64,000 nt of DNA from RDXT01 sp033765305 (GTDB lineage Bacteria; Bacteroidota; Bacteroidia; J057), in assembly GCA_033765305.1 (NCBI GenBank), contig JANRID010000049.1, positions 1-64,000 on the forward strand, written 5' to 3'. Of this stretch, positions 27,214 to 35,578 are shown piece by piece. A program made the translations under genes and the position numbers. Each line of letters begins with the position of its first letter. Position 1 is the first letter of the stretch. Below the pieces are notes generated by a model that saw nothing but the letters and a program-made list of their open reading frames with translations, ran no database searches and was not told the origin of the DNA.

Positions 27214-27404
27214 GTACCTTATTTGTACCCAATATTACGGTACTGGGAATCAGTGTGAAACACCCGCGTAAGTCGCAGGTGCCATTCGGACCCCAAGGGA
27301 ATATGCAGAGGTTTTTATTTGTTGATAATCAAGTATATATAAAAAATGAGTGTAAGACAGGACGATAGTTATTCATTACTATTTAATGTAATAAATATCC
27401 GATA

Positions 27405-27435
27405 AACTAAAAAAGCGCAACTTTCGCTGCGCTTT
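27405..27435 (-). terminator. Rho-independent terminator after the small acidic protein gene
   Basis: AAAGCGCA (27412-27419) pairs with TGCGCTTT (27428-27435); on the minus strand it is followed by TTTTTTAG. It is 24 bp past the stop. The 190 bp between this site and the PKD gene start are AT-rich and hold no gene; CAATATTA at 27230-27237 may be a minus-strand -7 box. Confidence 0.8.
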
Positions 27436-27458
27436 GTCATGCCGGATGGTGTCTGAAA

Positions 27459-27779
27459 TCATTCAGCGGGCTGCTGCGGCTCGGCGGGTTTTTCCGCTTC
27501 GGTGCTGTCTTCGCCCATCAGCTGGTCCTTCAGCGCTTCGGCTTTGTCCTTCAGGCCTTCGATCGCGTCTTCAGCCTTGTGGATGAATGCGCCGACGGTC
27601 TCGTTCTGCTTCAGCTCTTCATACTTCTCTTCCACGGCTTCTTCCACCTGGTCCACCATCTGGCCGATGGCGGCGCCGAGGCTTCCGAGCGCGTCGCCGA
27701 GGTTGTCGAGGATGCCTTTCTCCTGTTCGGGGGCTGCGGGCGTCTCAGGGGCTGCTTGTTGTTCCGGATCAGTTTGCAT
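27459..27779 (-). CDS. Small acidic helical protein of unknown function
   Basis: A 106-residue protein, strongly acidic, with Pro/Glu/Ala-rich ends (MQTDPEQQAAPETPAAPEQE; AEKPAEPQQPAE) and a central amphipathic helical part (LGSLGAAIGQMVDQVEEAVE; HKAEDAIEGLKDKAEALK). It lacks a signal peptide and transmembrane segment. The helical part is reminiscent of late-embryogenesis or YtxH-like stress proteins, but the match is only by composition. It stands alone with its own terminator. Confidence 0.65.
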   Translation of the reverse strand: MQTDPEQQAAPETPAAPEQEKGILDNLGDALGSLGAAIGQMVDQVEEAVEEKYEELKQNETVGAFIHKAEDAIEGLKDKAEALKDQLMGEDSTEAEKPAEPQQPAE

Positions 27780-27885
27780 AAGCGTCGGGATTAGGGGTAA
27801 CCGGGCAAAAGGTACGGAAAAAACCGTCCGCCCGAAGCCTGTATTCCCGGCTTAACGAGGATTTAATATACCCCCGCCGGGCGGC

Positions 27886-28884
27886 TCAGTACCGCTCCGC
27901 AAACGCCAGCACGGCACGGGTGAAGGCTTCCGTCTCGGTATGGAAGGCGCTGTGCCAGGAATCGGGAAATTCCACGTAGTCCACCGGCCCCGGCAGCCGC
28001 CTGAGCGTCTCCTGCGCCAGCGCCGCCGGCATGATGCCGTCCCGCAGCCCCCAGAAGAGCCCGATGGGGATCCGGATCTGCCCCAGCTGCTCCGAGCGGT
28101 CGAAGGTGAAGATCTCTTCGGCATAATAGCGGTCGTAGCGGCTAGTATTGGCCCATTGGCTCGTGGGCGAGCCGGGGCTGCGGAACCAGCGCCGGAACCG
28201 GAAGCCGGGATCGTCCGTAGGCCATACGGGGTTGGCGCCCAGGCGGAACATGCGCGAGTACCAGGCCCCCCAGTCGGTCTGGCGCATCGTCTCGCGCCGC
28301 ACCGGGTGGCTTCGCACATAGTTCAGTGCCTCGGTGTCGCCCTGGCGGTCCGCTTCGCGGAGCATCCAGGCCTCCACGGCCTTGAGCCAGTCGTAGGTGG
28401 CGTAGGTGCCGTTGAGCAGGATGGCGCCCCGCACCAGGTCCTGCTGCTGGCCGGTGGTGAGGAACTGCCAGGCCAGCTCCACTCCGAAGCTGTGCCCGAA
28501 GAGGTAGATCTGCACCCCCGGATACTGGCGCTGCAGCAGGCGGATGACGAGCTCCAGATCTTCGGCGTACTGCGTGTAGCGGATGGTCTCGGGGCCGGCC
28601 GTGCCGGACGCGGAGCCGGAAATCCGCTGGTCCCAGTAGGCGACCGCCATTTCCGCCTCGATGCCGGCGAAATACTCCCGCAGGCAGATAGAGCATTCGC
28701 CGGGGCCGCCGTGGAGAAAGAGCAGCAGTTTGCGCGACTCGAAGTTGCCCCGCACCCAGATGGGCATGTCGGCGCCCTGGTGGCGCAGGCGCAGGGTTTC
28801 GCTGATGACCGGGTCGAGGCGGGTGCAGGAGAGCTGCACGCAGGCCAGCAGCAGGCAGGCAGGCAGAAGCAGGAGGCGGATCAT
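27886..28884 (-). CDS. Alpha/beta-hydrolase lipoprotein (S33 prolyl-aminopeptidase-like)
   Basis: A 332-residue hydrolase with a lipoprotein signal (CVQLSC, Cys20). The oxyanion motif is LFLHGGPGECS, the nucleophile elbow LFGHSFGVELAW (GHSFG), the acid near GLRDGIMPA and the His in DSWHSAFH; the triad is complete. The HGGPG motif is typical of prolyl iminopeptidases and related S33 peptidases. The start at 28884 overlaps the stop of the upstream gene by 4 nt (ATGA), so the two are translationally coupled. Its likely place is the periplasmic face or cell surface. Substrate unknown. Confidence 0.85.
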   Translation of the reverse strand: MIRLLLLPACLLLACVQLSCTRLDPVISETLRLRHQGADMPIWVRGNFESRKLLLFLHGGPGECSICLREYFAGIEAEMAVAYWDQRISGSASGTAGPETIRYTQYAEDLELVIRLLQRQYPGVQIYLFGHSFGVELAWQFLTTGQQQDLVRGAILLNGTYATYDWLKAVEAWMLREADRQGDTEALNYVRSHPVRRETMRQTDWGAWYSRMFRLGANPVWPTDDPGFRFRRWFRSPGSPTSQWANTSRYDRYYAEEIFTFDRSEQLGQIRIPIGLFWGLRDGIMPAALAQETLRRLPGPVDYVEFPDSWHSAFHTETEAFTRAVLAFAERY

Positions 28885-29501
28885 GGGTTCAGCGGGTGAA
28901 TGATGCCGAATTCGATGGCAAAGCGGTGCTGGAAGGTGGTGCTGTAGGGCATTTGCGCCATGTAATGCGCATGGACGGTCCATTTCAGGGGCGAGGGGCC
29001 GGTGCGGGACAGGTCCTGCCCGAAGCCTGCGGAGCAGCCGGGCAGGTAGCCCCACTGGCCGGCGAGGGGAACGCGCCGCAGGGCGCCGCCGGGGCCGGGC
29101 TCGTAGGTCTTGCCCTCGTAGAAGGAGCGGAAGAGGCCCTGCGTGAGGGCCGCTTGCAGGATCAGGCCCCGGCCCCCGGTGTAGCGCCAGCCGATTTCCG
29201 GGGCCAGGATAAGGCCGAGGTGGTTGTGCGGGTGGCGGAAAAGGGTCAGGGTGGTGGCGAAGATGCATGCATGGGTGCGGAGCCGCCCGGCAGGGCTGCG
29301 CGACTCGGCGGCAGCCAGCGTGTGCTCCAGGCCGGTGCGGAGGCCATAGCGGGTGAGGGTTTCGCCGAAGTAGGAGAGCCGCATGGTTTGTGCGGCTGCA
29401 CCCGGCGGCAGCAGGGCGAAGAGGCCTGCGAAGACCAGCAGCAGGCCCGGCCGCAGCGCGGCCGGGTGCTGAAGGCTGACAAGGGGGCTGTTGGATTTCA
29501 T
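28881..29501 (-). CDS. Hypothetical secreted outer-membrane-type protein
   Basis: A 206-residue protein with a signal peptide (RPGLLLVFAGLFALLPPGAAAQ; cleavage near AAAQ). The rest alternates hydrophobic and polar residues in short strands (MRLSYFGETLTRYGLRTGLE; HLGLILAPEIGWRYTGGRG; KWTVHAHYMAQMPYSTTF) and suggests a small beta-barrel. I do not recognise a family. It is the first gene of a pair with the hydrolase below it (4-nt overlap), so a joint role is likely. Confidence 0.65.
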   Translation of the reverse strand: MKSNSPLVSLQHPAALRPGLLLVFAGLFALLPPGAAAQTMRLSYFGETLTRYGLRTGLEHTLAAAESRSPAGRLRTHACIFATTLTLFRHPHNHLGLILAPEIGWRYTGGRGLILQAALTQGLFRSFYEGKTYEPGPGGALRRVPLAGQWGYLPGCSAGFGQDLSRTGPSPLKWTVHAHYMAQMPYSTTFQHRFAIEFGIIHPLNP

Positions 29502-29723
29502 CGGTTCAGCGGATTGGGGCGGTACCGCCAGCCGGGCTGCCGGCCGGCCAGAGGCCGGGCGCGGCAGGCGGGGACGGCTGGGCTCAATGAACAGGGAGTC
29601 GGTACATTCGGGTGATGCACTTCGTACGCGCCGCCGGAGCAGGGGGTGGCAGCCCGGCCCGACGGATGACGCGATCCGGCGGATGAGCCGCGCCGGAACG
29701 GGGATGAACGCGCCGCGCGGCGC

Positions 29724-29754
29724 TTGAACATTCCCCGGCCGCGCCGTATATTCG
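29724..29754 (+). promoter_or_regulatory. Promoter of the Uma2-family gene
   Basis: TTG at 29724-29726, a 20-nt spacer, then TATATTCG at 29747-29754 (one mismatch to TAnnTTTG). Start of transcription near 29761, about 13 nt before the ATG. Confidence 0.5.
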
Positions 29755-29773
29755 CATCAAATCATGATCCGCC

Positions 29774-30364
29774 ATGGCCGAAGCCCAGCCCGTTGCAGCG
29801 TACACCTATGAGGAATACCTTGCCCTGGAGCAGTCCAGCCAGGAGCGGTATGAGTACTACTTTGGCAAGGTGCGCGCGATGGCAGGCGGGACAAGGAGGC
29901 ATAGTCTTATCACCTTAAATTTGCTGGCAGCTCTCAAGCGGAGTAAAAAGCCAGGATGTCTCGTATATGGCCCGGATATGAAGCTGGAGCTGCTCGCCCA
30001 GCGACAGTACTATTATCCAGACCTCATGCTCACGTGTCAGCCGGATGAAATGGCTTCGCTTGGCAAAACGTTCATCCGCCAGCCGGTACTGATTGGGGAA
30101 GTGTTGTCTGACAGCACCGAGGACTTGGATCGGAATGGAAAATTCAAGTCGTACATGGCGATACCGTCTCTTCGCTACTATGTCCTGATTTCCCAGCACG
30201 CGCAAGTGGTCGAGGTATTTTCCCGCCAATCCCACGACTTCTGGCATTATCGTCAGTATAGCGGCCGGGATGCGGTCGTAGATCTCGCCGGAATTGGCAT
30301 TCAGTTGAACTTGGCAGACATCTATGAGGATGTTCCCCTCGACGCCCCTGCCGATCCGGACTGA
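29774..30364 (+). CDS. Uma2 family endonuclease-like protein (DUF820)
   Basis: A 196-residue PD-(D/E)XK-fold protein. The family text is clear: YTYEEYLALEQSSQERYEYY at the N-terminus, YYYPDLMLTCQ with the metal Asp, and LIGEVLSDSTEDLDRNGKF followed by KSYM, which holds the catalytic Glu and Lys. Uma2 proteins are very common in cyanobacteria, Chloroflexi and some Bacteroidota, often in many copies; cellular role is unknown. GC content is about one half, clearly below the neighbours, hinting at transfer. It stands alone under its own promoter. Confidence 0.9.
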   Translation: MAEAQPVAAYTYEEYLALEQSSQERYEYYFGKVRAMAGGTRRHSLITLNLLAALKRSKKPGCLVYGPDMKLELLAQRQYYYPDLMLTCQPDEMASLGKTFIRQPVLIGEVLSDSTEDLDRNGKFKSYMAIPSLRYYVLISQHAQVVEVFSRQSHDFWHYRQYSGRDAVVDLAGIGIQLNLADIYEDVPLDAPADPD

Positions 30365-30372
30365 GGCCCCGC

Positions 30373-30403
30373 TTTGCGGTATGCCGCTTTTCCCCTACCT
30401 TCG
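30373..30403 (+). promoter_or_regulatory. Promoter of the GH20 gene
   Basis: TTTG at 30373-30376, a 19-nt spacer, and TACCTTCG at 30396-30403 (one mismatch to TAnnTTTG), about 20 nt before the ATG. Confidence 0.5.
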
Positions 30404-30423
30404 GCGCATCAACTGCTCGCACG

Positions 30424-31992
30424 ATGCTCCGTACTTCCTTCTTCCTCCTGCTGGCACTGGCCCTGCTGGGCTCCTGCTCCGAACCCAGGCAGCCGGCCGT
30501 CCCCATGGATCTGGCGCAGCATGCCCTGATCCCGGTTCCTGCCTCGCTCACCGCGACCGGCTCCTCTTTCGCCCTCACGGCCCGCACCAGCATCTATGTG
30601 CAGGCCGGCAGCGAAGAACTGGCCCGCACCGGCGCCTATCTCGCGGATAAGCTCCGCCCCGCCACCGGATTCCCCCTCCAGGTCCAGAATGCAGCCCAGG
30701 CACCCGGCGCCGGGCATATCTACCTGAAGCTCGACCCCGCTGCTGCAGGCCTGGGCGAAGAAGGCTACGAACTGGCCATTACCGAATCGCTTGTCACCCT
30801 CAGCGCAGCCCAGCCCGCAGGCGTCTTCCGCGGCGTGCAGACCCTGCGGCAGCTCCTGCCTGCGTCCGTCGACGCAGCCAGTCCGCAGCCCGGCCCCTGG
30901 AACCTGCCCAGCGGCACGATCCGCGATGTGCCCCGCTTCGGATTCCGCGGCTCCATGCTCGATGTCGCCCGCCACTTCTTCGGGGTGGACGATGTGAAGC
31001 GCTACATCGACCTGATGGCCTATTATAAGCTCAATGTGCTGCACCTCCACCTCAGCGACGACCAGGGCTGGCGCATCGAGATCAAGTCCTGGCCCAACCT
31101 CACCGCACATGGCGGCAAAACCGAGGTGGGCGGCGGCGAAGGCGGCTTTTATACCCAGGAGCAGTACAGCGACCTGGTCCGCTACGCCGCCGAGCGCTAT
31201 ATCCTGATCATTCCCGAAATCGACATGCCCGGCCATACCAACTCAGCCCTGGCCTCCTATCCCGAACTCAACTGCAATGGCAAAGCGCCCGACCTGTACA
31301 CGGGCACCAACGTCGGCTTCAGCACCCTGTGCACGGACAAGGAGATTACCTACAAGTTTGTGGATGATGTAGTGCGCGAACTGGCAGCCCTCACGCCCGG
31401 CCCCTATATCCACCTCGGCGGCGATGAAAGCCATGCGACGAAGAAAGAGGACTACATCCCCTTCGTCAACCGGGTGCGCGGCATTGTACAGCAGCACGGG
31501 AAGACCATGATCGGCTGGGATGAAACGGCGCAGACCTCCGTGGACAGCACCTCGGTGGTGCAGCTCTGGGCCAGCAAGGAATACGGGCTGGAAGCCGTGC
31601 GCAAAGGCGCGCCGCTGATCATGTCGCCCGCCAACCGCGTGTATCTCGACATGCAGTACGACTCCACCTCGCGCCTGGGCCTGCACTGGGCCGGCTATAT
31701 CGAAGTGGATACCGCCTATCTCTGGGACCCTGCGGACCTGGTGCCCGGCATCGCTGAGGCCGATCTGCTCGGCATCGAGGCGCCGCTCTGGTCCGAGACC
31801 ATCGACTCCATGGACGACATCGAATACCTCGCCTTCCCGAGGCTGATCTGCTATGCGGAGATCGCCTGGTCGCCGAAGGCAGGCCGGAATTGGGACAGCT
31901 TCAAGCCCCGGCTGGCCGCGCACGGCCCGCGCCTGCGCGCGATGGAGGTGGATTTCTATCCCTCCGCACGGGTTCCCTGGGTACAGAAATAA
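30424..31992 (+). CDS. Beta-N-acetylhexosaminidase, GH20 lipoprotein
   Basis: The enzyme removes terminal GlcNAc or GalNAc from glycans or chitin oligomers by substrate-assisted catalysis. The 522-residue protein starts with a lipobox (LLGSC, Cys18). A GH20b domain (about 35-165) precedes the TIM barrel (from FGFRGSMLDVARHFF), with NVLHLHLSDDQGWRIEIKSW, IIPEIDMPGHTNSAL, and HLGGDESH carrying the catalytic pair Asp334-Glu335. Further aromatic motifs are MIGWDE and LLGIEAPLWSETI. Length and order are normal for bacterial surface or periplasmic hexosaminidases. It may feed on chitin or peptidoglycan fragments. Confidence 0.95.
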   Translation: MLRTSFFLLLALALLGSCSEPRQPAVPMDLAQHALIPVPASLTATGSSFALTARTSIYVQAGSEELARTGAYLADKLRPATGFPLQVQNAAQAPGAGHIYLKLDPAAAGLGEEGYELAITESLVTLSAAQPAGVFRGVQTLRQLLPASVDAASPQPGPWNLPSGTIRDVPRFGFRGSMLDVARHFFGVDDVKRYIDLMAYYKLNVLHLHLSDDQGWRIEIKSWPNLTAHGGKTEVGGGEGGFYTQEQYSDLVRYAAERYILIIPEIDMPGHTNSALASYPELNCNGKAPDLYTGTNVGFSTLCTDKEITYKFVDDVVRELAALTPGPYIHLGGDESHATKKEDYIPFVNRVRGIVQQHGKTMIGWDETAQTSVDSTSVVQLWASKEYGLEAVRKGAPLIMSPANRVYLDMQYDSTSRLGLHWAGYIEVDTAYLWDPADLVPGIAEADLLGIEAPLWSETIDSMDDIEYLAFPRLICYAEIAWSPKAGRNWDSFKPRLAAHGPRLRAMEVDFYPSARVPWVQK

Positions 31993-32010
31993 GCTGATTG
32001 TCAGAGCGTA

Positions 32011-32044
32011 AAGCGCCGGGCTCCGGAAAGGGGGCCCGGCGCTT
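32011..32044. terminator. Bidirectional hairpin between convergent genes
   Basis: A 14-bp inverted repeat (AAGCGCCGGGCTCC, loop GGAAAG, GGGGCCCGGCGCTT; one G-T pair) between the GH20 and S41 genes, which face each other. No T-run on either side. Confidence 0.55.
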
Positions 32045-32066
32045 GGCGCAGGAGGGCCTGCGGGCC

Positions 32067-33092
32067 TTACTGCCTCAGCTCTTCGGCTGCACGCTCCAGC
32101 ACCGCATCTGTTCCCTGGCGGATGCCTTCCCGGGTATTCTGGATCCGGATATCCGGCGCAATCCCGACGCCTTCGCAGGACTTCCCGTCGAACATCCGCA
32201 CTTCCTGCGTAGCGATGGTGTAATGCCACCCGTTTGCCAGTTCGCCGCTGATCATGGTGGAGGTTGCGCCGTTGGTCGTATCGCCGATCAGCAGCGCCTG
32301 CGGCAGCGCCCGGAACGCCATTACGGCCCGCTCCCCGGCGCTGATGGTGAAACGGTCGGTCAGCACCGCCAGCGGTTTGTCCCAGAAGGGCCCGCTCTGG
32401 CGGAGGGTCCAGCTGTACCAGTCCGTAAAATCCTCCGGTCCGCGTCCGTTTTTGGTTCTGGAGCTGAAAATCAGCCGGTCCTCGGCAGTCAGCCTGCCCA
32501 TATTGGAGAAGGCATAGGTGAAATCGCCGCCCTGGTTGTGCCGCAAATCCACGATCAGCCCCTTGGCGTCCTCATAGCGGTCCAGCAGTTCCGGCATGAT
32601 ATTCCAGTTTTCCCCTACATAATCGAACCATACGTAGGCAATGCCTCCCTCCAGCATCCCGTGGAGAAAGGCCCGGTCTTCGGCCAGCACGGATCCCGGC
32701 AGCAGATAGCGCGCCTGCACCGTCTGCAGATCGAAGAGGCTGTCGCCTTCCAGTTCGCGGAACCAGAAGTTGGAGCGGAACACCGGCCGGTCCGGTGCCG
32801 AAAGATTCACGTGGCCGTCGTCGAGCACGCCCAGCATGCCGGTGAGCGCCCGGTACAGCTCGCTGTCGCTGCTGGCTGGTGTCACCTGCGGACGGTAAAC
32901 GGCATAGACAGCATCCCAGTCGATGCCGCGTGCCTCGAAAGGCGCATAGTGCGCATCGAAGGTGTGCCAGAGATGCTCGAAGATGGCTTCAGGGTCGCGG
33001 GCGGGCTCGGGTTCAAACAAAGGCTGGCAGGCGCTGGCCAGCCCTGCAAGCAGCAGGAGGCCGGTCAGCCGGAACAGGGAATACAGGCGCAT
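32067..33092 (-). CDS. S41 family peptidase lipoprotein
   Basis: A 341-residue C-terminal-processing-type peptidase relative. The start at 33092 (MRLYSLFRLTGLLLLAGLAS) gives a lipobox ending in Cys22. An N-terminal helical part (EAIFEHLWHTFDAHYAPFE) is followed by LTGMLGVLDDGHVNLS and the catalytic core: GLIVDLRHNQGGDFTYAF, then LTDRFTISAGERAVMAF with the Ser nucleophile. The tail ends IQNTREGIRQGTDAVLERA. No clear PDZ domain, as in the Tricorn-like subgroup common in Bacteroidota. Substrate unknown; a role in periplasmic protein turnover is the family norm. Confidence 0.88.
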   Translation of the reverse strand: MRLYSLFRLTGLLLLAGLASACQPLFEPEPARDPEAIFEHLWHTFDAHYAPFEARGIDWDAVYAVYRPQVTPASSDSELYRALTGMLGVLDDGHVNLSAPDRPVFRSNFWFRELEGDSLFDLQTVQARYLLPGSVLAEDRAFLHGMLEGGIAYVWFDYVGENWNIMPELLDRYEDAKGLIVDLRHNQGGDFTYAFSNMGRLTAEDRLIFSSRTKNGRGPEDFTDWYSWTLRQSGPFWDKPLAVLTDRFTISAGERAVMAFRALPQALLIGDTTNGATSTMISGELANGWHYTIATQEVRMFDGKSCEGVGIAPDIRIQNTREGIRQGTDAVLERAAEELRQ

Positions 33093-33129
33093 GGCGGGAA
33101 AGATTGATGATGAAGAATATACCGGATGT

Positions 33130-33966
33130 TCAGGCACCAAACCGGTACCCGGCTTCGAGGTGGAGGTGCTGCTGCACGGAGCGCAGGGGCAGCGGCTGCG
33201 CATGGCGGATCAGCTGCAGCCTGCAGCCTGCGCCGAGGTCCCAGGCTTCCGACAGCCGGAAGCGGAGGCGTCCCGATGCAGTGAGCAGCTGGAGCTGATG
33301 CGGGCCCTCCAGAGCGCCGTCGGCCAGAAAGGCCAGCACGGTGCGCACAGGGTGATGGGAAAGGGTATTTTCGATGAATGCATCGTCGTTTACGAGATAG
33401 GGCGAACGGGCGGTCCAGCTGAGCAGGGGCCAATGCAGGCTGGCATCCAGCACGCACCGCCTGGCGGGGCGCCATTCGATGCCTGTCCAGGGTCCTGCGC
33501 CCAGCGCTGCGAAATAGCCGAACATCGAGAAGGGCCCGTTGGCATAATACAGCGCCTGCAGCAGCTGGCCGGCGGCGGCGCCTGTCCGCAGCGTGAGGCT
33601 GCCGCGGGTCCAGGCATGCGCCCATCCGCCCTCCAGTTCCACAAACGTAAAGCTGTGCGGACCGGTAGCATAGCGCTGCTGGCCGGGATTCCACCAGTAG
33701 GAGTACGGTGTCCGGTGCTGCGGGGCAAATCCTGCGTAGCGCAGGCTGAGCCAGCCCAGGGCGTTCCGTTCGCGTTCCCAGCCCAGCGCTGCGCCGCTCA
33801 GCGACAGGTTCCGGTGCACAAAGGGAGAGAAGATCAGGTCCTGCCGGGCCAGGGCGTTCAGGCCCAGGGAAAGCGAGAGGCGGTGCCGGGCGGCAGGCTG
33901 CTGTGCGGCGGCAGGCAGCCAGCAGCAGAGCGCCAGCCAGCCCGCGAGCATCCATCGGTACTTCAT
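33130..33966 (-). CDS. Hypothetical outer membrane beta-barrel protein
   Basis: A 278-residue protein starting at 33966 (MKYRWMLAGWLALCCWLPAA, signal peptide to AAQQ). The rest is a run of aromatic, alternating strands (RLSLSLGLNALARQDLIF; NLSLSGAALGWERERNAL; RLSEAWDLGAGCRLQLI) and ends with an aromatic-rich strand (LHLEAGYRFGA), the usual end of outer membrane barrels. No family recognised. It is 37 bp upstream of the S41 peptidase gene on the same strand. Confidence 0.7.
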   Translation of the reverse strand: MKYRWMLAGWLALCCWLPAAAQQPAARHRLSLSLGLNALARQDLIFSPFVHRNLSLSGAALGWERERNALGWLSLRYAGFAPQHRTPYSYWWNPGQQRYATGPHSFTFVELEGGWAHAWTRGSLTLRTGAAAGQLLQALYYANGPFSMFGYFAALGAGPWTGIEWRPARRCVLDASLHWPLLSWTARSPYLVNDDAFIENTLSHHPVRTVLAFLADGALEGPHQLQLLTASGRLRFRLSEAWDLGAGCRLQLIRHAQPLPLRSVQQHLHLEAGYRFGA

Positions 33967-34107
33967 AGGAGCATTTTCGAGGGGTGAAAAGATGCCCAAA
34001 CGACGCAGGATCTGGTGCCCCGGTTGCGGCGGCAGGATGCGCCGGGGGCTCAGGTATGCAAGATGCAGGCTGAAGTATGGGAATTTCGGCCTGAAGCCGG
34101 AGGCCGC

Positions 34108-34935
34108 TCAGCGGCTGATCAGCCAGGCTTTGAAGGCCGCCGCCTTCTTCTGGCTTACCAGCACCGGCGCGGGAAGCGGCGGGCGGAGGGTTACCTCCAG
34201 CTTGCCGTGCGCCGCCTGGGCAAATGCCGCGCAGGCCTGCCGCTGGGCGATGACCTGGCGGTTGAGCCGGAAAAACAGCTCCGCCGGCAGCATGGCCTCG
34301 AGCTCGTCGAGGGTATGCGGGATCAGCATCCGCTCCTGGCCGAAGGTGTACAGCCAGTACTGGCCCTCTTCGAGGCAGCAGTAGGCCATCTCGTGCGGCT
34401 GCACCGGCACCTGCCGGGAACCCTTGACTGCCAGAAGCGGCCCCGGCGGCGGCGCAGCCGGCCCGCGGGGTTCCGCCAGCCGGGCCTCTGCCTCCCGCAG
34501 CCGCACATACAGGTACCAGCAGAAAAAAGAGGCATTGATCATCAGGAGAAGCAGCAGGCTGACACGGTACTCGATCAGCAGCCAGCTGCTGCCCAGTAGG
34601 CGCTCGCCCAGCACATAGCGGAAATACAGGCTGTTGATGCCGAAGATCATCAGGGCAGGCAGGGCCATGCCCAGCAGCAACTGCAGCAGCAGGCGCTGCA
34701 CGCTGTGGCGCAGCCAGTCGTAGCTGCGGTCCAGCCAGCTGCTGGCCCGCCCGGTCCACTCCCAGATCAGCAGGGTGATGGCTGTGCCCGCCAGCAGATC
34801 CGGCAGGTAGCCTGGCTCCGTCATCAGCTCGAACAGCGGCTCGCGGCTGCCCAGCGCCTTGATCAGATGGGCTGCATACAGTGCGCCCGCAAGCCGCAGC
34901 CCGTATGCACGGTAGGTATAGGAGGATGGTGTCAT
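34108..34935 (-). CDS. Membrane-anchored LytTR-type transcriptional regulator
   Basis: With the ATG at 34935 the protein has 275 residues. The N-terminal half has about four transmembrane helices (LAGTAITLLIWEWTG; LLLQLLLGMALPALMIFG; YRVSLLLLLMINASFF). The C-terminal 100 residues are a LytTR DNA-binding domain: LLAVKGSRQVPVQPHEMAYC, LPAELFFRLNRQVIAQRQA, then a Lys-rich end. There is no receiver domain, so signals must come through the membrane part. Such proteins occur in Bacteroidota beside small sensor or barrel genes. A start at 34980 is possible. Confidence 0.82.
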   Translation of the reverse strand: MTPSSYTYRAYGLRLAGALYAAHLIKALGSREPLFELMTEPGYLPDLLAGTAITLLIWEWTGRASSWLDRSYDWLRHSVQRLLLQLLLGMALPALMIFGINSLYFRYVLGERLLGSSWLLIEYRVSLLLLLMINASFFCWYLYVRLREAEARLAEPRGPAAPPPGPLLAVKGSRQVPVQPHEMAYCCLEEGQYWLYTFGQERMLIPHTLDELEAMLPAELFFRLNRQVIAQRQACAAFAQAAHGKLEVTLRPPLPAPVLVSQKKAAAFKAWLISR

Positions 34936-34983
34936 GGCCTCAGCAATTCGGATTCTGCCGGCGCCGGTGGCTGGCTGCATGGA

Positions 34984-35451
34984 TTACCCCGGCTCCCATT
35001 CCAGGATCAGCTGCCCGCCTTCGGCAAGGGCTTCCCACCTGTCGAGCAGTTGCCTGTAGGCACCCAGCATGGCCCGGATCTGGCCCTCCTGAAGAACTAC
35101 GGAATAATCCGGCGCATGCACCGCCAGCTCCTGCCCGGCAAGCTCCGCGAACTGCTCCTCCGTGCAGGCGCCGCCCGCCAGCGACTGCAGCGCGCGGGCA
35201 AGAATCTCCGCCGCCATCGACTCCGGAGGCAGGCTGCGGATCACGTGCTTATCCGAGAGCTGACCGACCGTAAAGCCCATGCCGAGGTGCCCGTAAAAAC
35301 CGCGCTGCATGCCCAGATGCCGTTCTACGACATAGTGTGCAAGATCGTGGCCGGGCAGCTGCGGCCCCAGATCAGCCAGTTCCGTGCTGCCGTCGCGGCG
35401 CAGAAAGGCCATGCGGTTGCGGCTGCTGCCGCGGATGAGGGTAATACGCAT
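34984..35451 (-). CDS. Conserved hypothetical protein
   Basis: A 155-residue soluble protein with no signal peptide. It starts MRITLIRGSSRNRMAFLRRD and contains GHDLAHYVVERHLGMQRGFY, a His-rich patch (HDLAHYVVERHLG) that resembles a family of short uncharacterised proteins. The rest is helical, and I cannot assign a function. It sits 48 bp upstream of the LytTR gene on the same strand, so the two may be co-transcribed. Divergent from the paiB-like gene with a 127-bp gap. Confidence 0.65.
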   Translation of the reverse strand: MRITLIRGSSRNRMAFLRRDGSTELADLGPQLPGHDLAHYVVERHLGMQRGFYGHLGMGFTVGQLSDKHVIRSLPPESMAAEILARALQSLAGGACTEEQFAELAGQELAVHAPDYSVVLQEGQIRAMLGAYRQLLDRWEALAEGGQLILEWEPG

Positions 35452-35578
35452 ATCACAGCCATTGGTCCGGTGAAGTTCAGGGTTGTCCTGCTTTCATGCA
35501 AGCAGCCTGTGCCGCAGGAATCCGCCGAACCTCCCCCCGCCCGCAGCCGTACCAAGCGCAACACGTGCCATCTGCGAT

